A stretch of DNA of 64,000 nt, from positions 930,001 to 994,000 of the forward strand of contig OZ020249.1 in NCBI GenBank assembly GCA_963971285.1, in the 5' to 3' direction. The notes below the pieces were generated by a model. The model was given only the letters and a program-made list of their open reading frames with translations, did not search any database and was not told the DNA's origin. This stretch comes from Astropecten irregularis (taxonomy: Eukaryota; Echinodermata; Asteroidea; Paxillosida; Astropectinidae). Shown in pieces: positions 55,401 through 64,000 of the stretch (within the stretch, counting starts at the first letter, position 1; the number at the start of each line of letters is the position of its first letter). The position numbers were made by a program, and so were the translations under genes.

Positions 55401-58400
55401 GACATAGAACAGTTACTGTGGACGGCTGCCGACCTGAAAGAACGCATGAAGGTCAATGGGGAGGTGTACCAACCACTGCTGGGCAAATCTGCAGCTCTGA
55501 TCTTTGAAAAACGCAGCACTAGAACTCGCCTGTCATCTGAGACAGGTGAGCACCGAGCATTTAAAAAACATAATCATACCCCATCCTAGCCTCTATGTTT
55601 GATCAAACTCCCTCTCTCCTTTTGTTCAGGGACTAATTTCACAGCCCTGCTTAGCACAAAAATTTGCTAACCATGAAAGTTCTGTCTTAATAAAAACATG
55701 ATTAACAACCAAATTTCTATGTGATGTGTATCAAGTGATTGTTCTCTGGCTGTTGTTTGCTGACCATGAATATCAAATGAGATTTGGTTGGTAATTCTGT
55801 TTTTCTTAAGCCAGAAATGTCATGGTTAGCAAATTGTTATGCTAAGCAGGGCCGTGAAATTGGACCCTGATCCTCTCATCCATTTATGTGTATCTTTATA
55901 CTTGCATGTTCTTATCCTCTCGTTATTTAACCTGGACTACGAGGATCGAAATGCACCAGGCCCTCCTAACTCCAAGCATTTGATAAACTTAAGGTCATTA
56001 TTTTGGCCAATTGATGAGCACTTTGCTGCAGTTTATTACAGCTAGTGTACTTGTATTGAAAAAAACATATCGAAGTTGTACAAGGCATGAAAAATCTCCA
56101 ATGTGGTGGAATAATTAGGTCACATGACTGATCTGTAGCCATGGGAGCAGTCATCAAAACAGTCACCGTCTCAAACTTGAAGAAATAATGATATTATTAT
56201 TAAATGGTGTTGATTGGTTTGGGTCTATCTTTTATGGTACAGTACTGAATTTGGTAACATACCCAAACAGAAATGCTCACAAATTTATGTATAACTTTCA
56301 GGGTATGCAGATGGTGCTAATAGAAACATACCGTTAACAAATTTCTGCCCAAAATGCTGTATTTATCCAGAAACAAAGACCGGAAACAGTTTTGATCTTG
56401 GGGTATTGATCAGAACCATTCTTTATGTTTTATAAGAACAATTGAGTCAGGTTTTTGCTCTTTTTGCTCAAATTTTCATAGGTGTGTTATTTCATGTAGA
56501 TGTTGGATTAGACAAACTATGAGTGGTGCTCTGTGACCTTTACTAATCATGTATTATACATAATACATACTTAATTAAGATTGTTTTTAATTGTCATGGC
56601 GATTCTTTCACATGCTTCTTCTTGTTTTTACACACAGGTTTCACTGCTCTCGGAGGTCACGCTGCATTCTTGACCCAAAATGATATCCATCTTGGTGTCA
56701 ATGAATCCTTGTCAGATACTGCCCGGTATGTCTGTCTGCTTCATCACGTCTACTTCAAGGGTCTCAGATAATGAATACTAGTAATTAATACATGTAATTA
56801 CTAATTGGTACCTTAGGGAGACATTCACATAGGGACGTGCACAAACTTTACTTCCCTATATCTAAACATCCTCCAAACCAAAGCACTTAAAATTGATGTG
56901 TGTTCATATTGAGAGTATTCTCTGTCATATCCGTGTTAAAATATGGACACTAAAAATATGTCTTTAAAAGGTAAGTGGTACCTTAGGGGGACATCGAAAA
57001 GTCTCCCTAAGTCCCGATGTCTCCCTAATGTCCATTTTTAGATGCTAACGTGTCTCCCTAATACCCCATTTATTTTATAATTACGAACCACATGTAAAGT
57101 GGCAGTAGCTGGTAGGCCAGTGGCCCACTTCCAATATCCTAAAGGTATGATCTGTCAAATGATGCAACAACACATTCACAGAGCTCTGTCTGCTTGATTC
57201 GACTTTCAGGGTCCTTTCAGGGTTTGTAGATGTCGTCCTTGCTAGGGTGTATCGTCATGACGATCTCATCACTCTGACAAAAGAGGGCTCTGTACCAATC
57301 GTCAATGGTCTCTCTGAAGTGTACCATCCACTGCAGTCATTGGCCGACATGTTGACCTTGCAGGTAATTTGAAATTTTAAAAAGTTGTGCGGCACATTAA
57401 GGCCAAGTTAAAAAAAAAACATGTTTGGCGTCCTCGCCCGCTTCCTTTTTGGATGCTGCCTGTTTTTCATTTTGTTTGTTTGTTTGTTAGTTTTTTTGTA
57501 TAAAACACCCAAAAAGAGGAAATGTCATTATTTGTTTCGGGAAAAAATGATTTGCACAGCTGTTCCAATACAATGAAAGGCCTAAATAATTGTATTTTTA
57601 TAATCATCAAATAACCACAAGCAAAACTGACTTTATTTAATGTCATTGAAAAGCGCACAAAGAAAGATTGACTGGAGCGGGATTCAAACCTCCTGAATAC
57701 CATACAGGCGCTCTACCAACTGAGCCATCGAGCCCTACGTTGGTGGTGACCCCAATAGTCAATTGTCTTTCGAACAAAGATAATTGACTATTGGGGCTGT
57801 GATATTGGTCCCTGATATCTATCTCTCTTTCCCATAGGAGCATTACGGTTCTCTAAGCGGCTTGACGCTGACCTACATTGGCGATGGTAACAACATCATC
57901 CATTCTATTATGATGGCGGCTCCTCGACTGGGCATCAACCTCAAGATTGCAACGCCCAAGGTCAGATGATCACAGATTCCCTTGATGTTAATTTCGCTTG
58001 TATCAGTGTTGTTTTATAGACGCATTGTTCTCAGATTCCGACAGCCCACGTGGCAGTGTTGTTTAAAGGGCATATACAACATTGGGAGCAAACCAAAACA
58101 AAAACATTTATAGATTTACATAACACAGGGTATAAAGACGGTTATGGCTGAAACATACTGTAAAAATGCTTTTGCTTCAAATCCAGTATTTATCCAGAAA
58201 AGAGTAAAAACCAAACACCACAAACATTTTTGATCTTGGAACAATAAAACATGAGACAGATATATTCCCTCACAATTTGCTGTAACAATAACTATTTGGG
58301 GTAAGATCAAAACCATTCTTGTTTCATAAGAAAAATTGAGTGGGCTTTCGCTGTTTCCTTGTGACTCCTATGTCCGATTGAGCTCAAATTTTCATGTATT

Positions 58401-61400
58401 AATTTATGCACATGTTGGTTCAGACAAAGTGTAATTGCTGTTCTGTGACCTTTTAATACTAATCATATATTATACCTTTAAATAGCTGACTTCTTGTGGC
58501 ATTTGGATAGAGAGTGTGGACACCACTAGACAATATGAGAGAGTTTGCACACGTGACTAATCCTATTAAAAATGCTCTTTCGTTTAAAGGTTGTATCATA
58601 CTTTGGTAAGAGACCAAAACAGAAATGTTCACAGATTTACATATAACTTACAGGGTATGAAGATGATGCTGGTAGAAACATGCTGTTAAAATATTTCCGC
58701 CTGAAATGGTGTATTTATCCAGAAATTAGTAAAACAATGACCAAAAATCTTTTTGATCTTTTAAAGGATCAAAAAGAAAAGAGAAAACACTTAAGAAATA
58801 CTGTGGCCGTTTTTCGCTGTTTTCTCAAAAAGTGGGCAACGTATGGGACTGAAATTTTCACAGATTACTTTTACTGTATCTTCCTTGATATTTTTGTCCA
58901 TGAATCTGTATTTCTTTGACAAAAACCAAAGTATGATATTACCTTTAAGGTTAAGTCTTAACATCTATGTCATTAGAGACTAGAGAAGTCTCATTATTTG
59001 TATTTTTGTTTTGTACAATGCTCAACAGGGTTATGAAGTCCTACCAGAAGTAATGAAGGACACAGCTCGGTTTGCCCAAGAGGTAAGTTGGTCGCTGGTC
59101 AGACATGTCAAACATAAACTGAATGGTTAAAACTGAATTTTAAACAGGCAATGCTTGTAAGTTTCTGTGGGAAAACTCCTTCCCTTTGCCCTCCCACTGC
59201 ACACATGGGCAATGGACACGTGGTTCTCTTGTATGCCACACTGCACATTCCAATCACGTGCTTCATACGCGCCCCTCATGCTTGACAGAGGGTCCGTCCG
59301 AGCGCTACTTCACTGTGCTTTCTGCCGACTTTCGCTGGTGCACTTTGCGCGGACTACCAGTATATCATTGCATGGGAAATTCAATGGCGTGCGCAATGAT
59401 TGTTTACCATTGATTTCGGAGGGATTTCACAATTTTTCTACTTTAATAGCCAATAGGACAAAATGACTGATTGAAATTCAAGTAAGATTTAGCTGAACAG
59501 GAAACGCGATTTTGGGTACTTCGGAATTTCGGAAGAAATATTTTGCAGGGATCTCGCAAATAAATTACAATGCATATATTGGTGTAACACTTGGTACAGT
59601 GTACTCCAACCGTGTCTTCGCATGTGTTCGATGTAGAATTTTGTATAGGTTTTTCTCTATTTTTGGGGTCATCAATGTAGGTCATTGTTCGTGAATTCAT
59701 TAATCGGAACACTGGATTCCCACCGAAAACTCAATCGGGATCCGGAACAAAAAATTCCGAGATGACTCAGCCCTAATAGTAACATAACCAAACAGAAATG
59801 TTCACAGATTTACGTATAACTTTCAGTGTATGAAGATGATGCTGGTAGAAACACACCGTTAAAATATTTCCGCCTAAAATTGTGTATTTATCCAGAAATT
59901 AGTGAAACAAAGACCGAATACAATTTTGATCTCGACCCGAGATTGTAATATCAAAACTCCTGTGAATAGATTTGAAAGTACCTTGAGCGTTTTTCACAGT
60001 TTTTGTACAGTTTCTGATGATTATATGAGCTGAAAATTTCACAGGTTTGGTTTTATTCCATGACAAATCAAATTATGAACAGTCTACAGCTGAGTCACAT
60101 GGTCCCCACTTGATTGTATACCTTAATATGATTGAAATTATCTTAGAAAATCTTCTTTTTTTTCTTCTTTTTTTTCAGGCAAACACGGAGCTCTTTATAA
60201 CCAACGATCCGATGGAAGCGTGCCACAATGCCAACATCGTCGCCACGGATACGTGGATTAGCATGGGGCAGGAAGACGAGAAGGCTGAACGGCTGAGAGC
60301 ATTTAAAGGCTACCAGGTCACAAAGAAGGTAGGGTACCAGACGGGGCTAGTTATCTAGATGACTTCCGCACATATCTGGGCACTCAAAATTGCATAAAAT
60401 GTTTCTTTTTAATTGGTTTACAGAATTCAAAACTCATAACTTAAATACATCTGTATTGCTTTATAACTAAACCTGTTTGTCATTGTTTGTGCTAAAAAAT
60501 ATAAAAAAATATGAGACCTAATTGCGAGAAGTGCGAACGATATAAAAGTGCGAACGATATAGGAGTGCGAAAGTACGAACGATTATTACATGGTGTTTCC
60601 GCAAACCGATCCACATTCCAATTGTCACCATGCAAAGCCTCAAATCTTTCTTAAAAAAGAAATTGCATAAAGAAGGAGGTACACCCATAGCACCCCACTT
60701 TTCGCGACGGTAAACCTTGCTTTGTCACAGCAAAAATGCCATGAAGTATATACAAGTCACAATCCTGCTGACTCAGCATTGTTGAAATCGAAGAGCAAAA
60801 TCCTACATACGTCATGCTTGAGCCAGCACGAGCTACTCTGGTGTGAGCCTACTTGTTCTATGTGACTTCACACGCATTGTTGTGTGAATCAGTCCCAAGG
60901 GGAATTTGTTTGGGGGCAGGGCATACTTAAAAAAAACAACTTTTTAGTCAAAAATAAGCACTTAAATATATATGATAATATAATAGAAATATGAATTTAT
61001 ATCCTCATGAATTATGCATAGCCAGCAATCATTTTAAAGCACTTTCTTCCCTTTCCCTTTCCCTGTGAATACTGTAAACCTTTAAAGGTACATGTAGTAT
61101 CATACTTTGGTAGCATACCGAAACAGAAATCTTCACAGATTTACTTATAACTTACAGGGTATAAAGATTGTGGTGGTACAAACATACCGTTAAAATATTT
61201 CTGCCTATATTGCTGTATGTATCCAGAAAAGAGTAAAACCAATGACTTAAATTAACATGTTTAAAGATCAAAAATAAAAGAGAAAAGACTTAAGAAGGTG
61301 GCTCTCTTAAAAAGTGGGCACCGTATGGAACTGGAATTTTCACAGATTACTTTTACTCTATCTTCCTTGATATTTTTGCCCATGAATCTGTTAACAAAAA

Positions 61401-62583
61401 CCAAAGTATGATATTACCTTTAATATAAAAGATATGTAGGTGACAAATCGGTCTATTGTGATTTCTACCTCCATGGTTGCAAAGTGTATCGTCACATCCT
61501 CATAAAGGAAAGCATTGATGACCACAGAATTGTTTATATTTTCCCCCCACACAAGATGACTGCTGTCATGGACAAAGAGTGGACATTCCTTCACTGTCTG
61601 CCAAGGAAACCTGAAGAGGTGGACGATGAAGTCTTCTACAGCAACAACTCCCTCGTGTGGCAGGAAGCAGAGAACCGAAAGTGGACCGTCATGGTACGTG
61701 ACACATTTTGCATAACCAACTAATATATTCCTATTAGGTCAATTTTGTGCATGTTTAATAGGAACCAGTTTTTTTTTCAAATTTCAGTGCTTTTTAAAAA
61801 TCCTCTAATGTCTAACAGTCAACTTAACCTTACAAGAATGATACTTTGTTCCCAAAACTCCAGTAAAAGGCTACCCAGGCTAGGTAAAAAGACATAACCC
61901 CAAAGAAGAAAATTGAAAAATTAAAACTAATATTTGGTACTCAGGTTAAATTCTTTGAACAGTGACGTAAAGTGCACATATAAACATCATTGGTTACTAA
62001 CCAAAACAGAAACATTTACAGATTTATGTACGGTACTGTGTATAAAGATGGCAATGGAAGCAACATACTGTAGAAATGTTTCTGCCTCAAATGCTGTATT
62101 TATCCAGAAAAGATTATAACCAAACACCAAAACATTTTTGATCTTTGGAAGATCAAAAATGAGATAGCTATTCCCACATAATTTGGCGTAACACTTGCAA
62201 CAGTTTTTTGCTGTTTTTTTACCGTTTCCAATGATCATTAGGGCTCTGCGCTTGTGATGTCACATTCAAGTCGCCCAATTAACTTACACGTAAACGTTGT
62301 GACATTTTTCCGAACATCCGGGTAACTATAGCTGACGATATAAAGGCCGTAGTATAAATTTCTCGAGCACGGAGTCCTATTGAGCTGAAAATCCAACTGA
62401 TTTGTTTTTATTCAATGATAAATTGAATTATGAGCAGCCTGCAGCTGCTCTGTCACCTTTACCGAAGTAATTCCAATTAGTATGAAATTTTCAGCTAATT
62501 TCCATTTTTCTGTTTCTTCCCAGGCTGTTTTTCTATCCCTCCTGACAGACCATGTCCACAAGACAGCGAAGCCTACTTTTTAG
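52305..62583 (+). CDS. OTC: ornithine transcarbamylase, mitochondrial, complete (9 exons)
   Basis: Mitochondrial-matrix enzyme that makes citrulline from ornithine and carbamoyl phosphate. Exons 52305-52438, 55334-55545, 56638-56725, 57210-57363, 57838-57960, 59029-59082, 60179-60328, 61556-61693 and 62524-62583 give 1113 nt and 370 residues (human 354), all phases consistent. Residues 1-45 are a basic transit peptide. Visible catalytic motifs: FEKRSTRTR (S106-R110, carbamoyl phosphate), HPLQ (184-187), GDGNN (211-215), DTWISMGQ (SMG loop 283-285) and [17 protein letters not shown] (H318-P321, ornithine). The end [11 protein letters not shown] resembles human AVMVSLLTDYS. An in-frame stop lies upstream of the ATG; AATAAA is at 62715. 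Confidence 0.96.
52414..52427. promoter_or_regulatory. near-consensus RFX X-box
   Basis: GGTTCCATGGCAAC matches the ciliary X-box GTHNCCATRRNAAC at 13 of 14 positions. It overlaps OTC exon 1 coding sequence and is 408 bp upstream of the RPGR start. X-boxes drive cilium genes, and RPGR is one. Motif match only. Confidence 0.35.
52457..54468. mobile_element. 2 kb transposon with TIRs of about 420 bp in OTC intron 1
   Basis: Left TIR 52457-52880 and right TIR 54052-54468 begin CTAGACCCAGTAACTGGGGC on their own strands. They share long blocks such as gaaaatcgaccttttctgac. Each TIR has its own inner hairpin (actggggcgc...gcgccccagt). The interior (52881-53512) is GC-richer with no recognised transposase. 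Another palindromic element (53513-54051) is nested beside the right TIR. Related TIR sequence appears at about 49190-49340. Confidence 0.8.
53513..54051. mobile_element. palindromic TTTTCACACGACGCC element, copy 2 (nested)
   Basis: Nearly identical to 45630-46181 over its length; nested inside the long-TIR transposon. Confidence 0.75.
54604..54905. mobile_element. P3-family MITE in OTC intron 1
   Basis: ataatactttggtttttatc start, ttgcccactttttgag interior; right end degraded. It is followed by a segment with ttctaccaccaccttcttca. Confidence 0.6.
55334..55545 (+). CDS. OTC: OTC exon 2, carbamoyl-phosphate binding
   Basis: Acceptor catgtag, donor gtgagc, phase 2 to 1. [20 protein letters not shown] through [25 protein letters not shown] is the carbamoyl phosphate signature. 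Confidence 0.96.
56238..56566. mobile_element. P2-family MITE in OTC intron 2
   Basis: ggtacagtactgaatttggt start, gacctttactaatcatg end; interior as in 12890-13374. Confidence 0.65.
56638..56725 (+). CDS. OTC: OTC exon 3
   Basis: Phase 1 to 2. [20 protein letters not shown] and [10 protein letters not shown] (human FALLGGHPCFLTTQDIHLG). Confidence 0.96.
56806..57068. mobile_element. repeat with GTCTCCCTAA blocks, copy 2
   Basis: Second copy of the 6213-6478 repeat, in OTC intron 3, with the same order of gtacct-tagggagac and tctccctaa blocks. Confidence 0.6.
57210..57363 (+). CDS. OTC: OTC exon 4
   Basis: Phase 2 to 0. [19 protein letters not shown] then [20 protein letters not shown]; contains the HPxQ substrate-binding motif. 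Confidence 0.96.
57655..57796 (-). mobile_element. tRNA-like head plus palindrome
   Basis: 57669-57734 on the minus strand is tRNA-like (D stem GCTC/GAGC, near-complete anticodon stem around loop ATGGTAT). It is followed by the palindrome caatagtcaattgtctttcg / gataattgactattg (57749-57796). Same family as 33836-34240, with one arm missing. Confidence 0.6.
57838..57960 (+). CDS. OTC: OTC exon 5
   Basis: Phase 0 to 0. [35 protein letters not shown] and KIATPK. The donor is GTCAGA, weaker than usual. Confidence 0.95.
57961..59028. other. OTC intron 5, repeats only
   Basis: Contains P2/P3-type copies at about 58064-58480 and a P3 copy at 58588-58948. No coding sequence seen. Confidence 0.6.
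59029..59082 (+). CDS. OTC: OTC exon 6
   Basis: Phase 0 to 0, 18 codons: [18 protein letters not shown], matching the human GYEPDASVTKLAEQYAKE segment. Confidence 0.93.
59083..60178. other. OTC intron 6, repeats only
   Basis: Holds a P2-type copy at about 59770-60060 and unremarkable sequence before it. No exon seen. Confidence 0.55.
60179..60328 (+). CDS. OTC: OTC exon 7, SMG loop
   Basis: Phase 0 to 0. [20 protein letters not shown] then [19 protein letters not shown] and KGYQVTKK. Holds the ornithine-closing SMG loop. Confidence 0.96.
60329..61555. other. OTC intron 7
   Basis: Has a short direct repeat gtgcgaacgatata near 60529-60565 and a P3 copy at 61084-61422. Nothing coding seen. 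Confidence 0.55.
61556..61693 (+). CDS. OTC: OTC exon 8, ornithine-binding HCLP
   Basis: Phase 0 to 0. [20 protein letters not shown] then [10 protein letters not shown]. Cys319 of HCLP is the conserved ornithine-binding cysteine of the family. Confidence 0.96.
62524..62583 (+). CDS. OTC: OTC exon 9, C-terminus
   Basis: Acceptor cttcccag. [19 protein letters not shown] then TAG. Confidence 0.95.
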   Translation, partial: AVFLSLLTDHVHKTAKPTF

Positions 62584-62714
62584 GACTTAGACCAGCTCAG
62601 ATGCAGTACTAACATCCTAATTTATGTGTGCAACGCAATTTACGCAACGCAAGTATTACTGTGCTGAAATATTTCTGCAGAAGAAGCCACAACTAATAAG
62701 TAATTGGCACGCCC

Positions 62715-62720
62715 AATAAA
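62715..62720 (+). terminator. OTC: polyadenylation signal of OTC
   Basis: AATAAA 132 bp after the OTC stop, followed by an AT-rich then GT-containing stretch. Confidence 0.65.
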
Positions 62721-63065
62721 ACAATATTTTGAAGGTCACAGGGTTATAGATTTCAGATGCAGTAACTTTATACAAAAAGGCCTGAAAGGCCCAACTTTAA
62801 GTCAGAAGAATATATTATTAATGTACTTCTGGGAAAATATTTGTCAGTTTTGAACTCTATGAGATTCCGAGCCCAACTGAACTGGTTGGTGTTTTTAAGG
62901 TCAGTATATTAACTCTTTATGGTTTTTGCCAAGTTTGATATATAGACACCATCAATCAATTTTGCCAAATTTCCATTAAAAATTATTAATAATTAGTCTT
63001 GTCTCCAAGAGGTGATTGTATTGCAGGGATTTCTTGATTTGACTTGTATTGAGTGCGTTCTCCTA

Positions 63066-63703
63066 AATAGGGTGGCTTCACATGGGACACGCGAACGCAT
63101 GCGAACGATCGGCAAAGGACGCGAGTGTTGAAAGTCCGTATAAAGTTTTTTTGCAAACGTCTTGTGACAATGACGTCACAAACCATTCTTTTGCAGTTTG
63201 TTTTCACAGCGTATGTGCGAATGTCGTGTGTTTACCATGGCTAACTATGCCCAGTCAACATACATGAAGAACATGCGACTGTTAATGCGAACAATGTGAG
63301 AAATAGTCGTGCAAACTTCGTGCTTGCGGGAGACATTCGGAAAACTGTCAGGATCCTTTTGAGGATTTACGCGGATTTTACAAATATTTTGCAAACATTG
63401 TTCATGTCTTGAGTAGGTCCTGGGCATATGACTAAGCATGAAAGACATTCTTGAGAACAAATCGCGACTTAAACATGACCGGGGATGCGGGAAACGTTCA
63501 CAAGAAATTTCAAACTTAAAAAAAACAAAAACAATATGCCTGCAAACAATTGAAGACACAGTACATCCAAAACCTTGCATTAATTTGGCGATCTTTTCCA
63601 CAGCATAAAATTCGACTGTTGGACGTTGCCATTTTTTCGATATGCACGTCCTTCGCAAATTGTTTGCATAAATTTTCATGCCCCATGTGAATCCCCCTAT
63701 AGC
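63066..63703. mobile_element. palindromic element downstream of OTC
   Basis: Ends tagggtggcttcacatggg and ccccatgtgaatccccctat are inverted copies. The interior is full of gcgaacg / cgttcgc variants. No other gene is seen between 62584 and 64000. Confidence 0.6.
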
Positions 63704-64000
63704 TTCCACAGTACACCAGTCGACCTTGTCCCCACGCTCTTGCTGGTTTGTGCAGAAAACAGGACCATTCCCAGGCCAGGGCTGCCCCGTGGAAGCTATT
63801 AAAACGAATGCACCTAATGATCTTAATTTCTGGTGTGGGGTAATGGTAACTCGCTCCTTTGGATGCTTGTTATGTTAACGTGCTAAATTTCAATTTTGAA
63901 AACTGTATGGAAACTCGAGGTAAATTTATGTTAAAAATATGTTTGATCGATTAGTTGGTTACATGTATGTATGTTATTGCTTTATGCATTCTTGCTTCTT

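Noticed and set aside
63245-63709. 154-codon minus-strand frame near the window end
   Set aside because: Falls inside a palindromic transposon (63066-63703) and resembles no protein I know.

Overview
The window comes from an intron-rich animal nuclear genome: short coding exons with GT-AG borders, long introns, tRNA-derived SINEs, a CR1/L2-type LINE tail and very many small palindromic DNA transposons. The gene set and the echinoderm- or amphioxus-like repeats suggest an invertebrate deuterostome. I favour an echinoderm, but the sequence alone does not exclude a hemichordate or a cephalochordate.

Three genes were assembled exon by exon. (1) 570-14364, plus strand: the 3' part of a ZDHHC9/14/18-subfamily protein S-acyltransferase, closest by eye to ZDHHC14. 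It has the DHHC core, a TTxE motif and a C-terminal PDZ ligand (LSSV). One of its introns (6663-9243) is a textbook AT-AC, U12-type (minor spliceosome) intron. (2) 24009-52006, minus strand: a complete RPGR gene of 18 coding exons and 886 predicted codons before the stop. A seven-bladed RCC1 propeller is encoded one blade per exon, followed by Asp/Glu-rich exons and a C-terminal CaaX box (CSIL). This corresponds to the vertebrate RPGR 1-19 isoform. (3) 52305-62583, plus strand: a complete mitochondrial ornithine transcarbamylase (OTC) gene of 9 exons and 370 codons, including a transit-peptide exon separated from the rest by a transposon-filled intron.

RPGR and OTC are divergent, with 298 bp between their start codons, so they very probably share a bidirectional promoter. 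In human the same two genes are head-to-head neighbours at Xp11.4, so this looks like deuterostome-wide microsynteny. ZDHHC and RPGR are convergent across about 9.6 kb of repeats (14365-24008), in which I see no gene. Downstream of OTC (62584-64000) I see only its 3' UTR and a palindromic element.

Most of the remaining sequence is mobile or repetitive. There are several palindromic MITE families, many nested in each other, including one that repeatedly landed at CAG/CTG sites. Larger elements are a 1.2 kb element with a 9-bp target duplication (MULE-like) and a 2 kb element with terminal inverted repeats of about 420 bp. There is a THAP-domain transposase remnant, fold-back elements with tRNA-like arms, and four unrelated minisatellites (30, 83, 91 and about 118 bp units), all inside RPGR introns. 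All exon calls come from reading conserved protein motifs, splice sites and reading-frame phase; no transcript data or searches were available.
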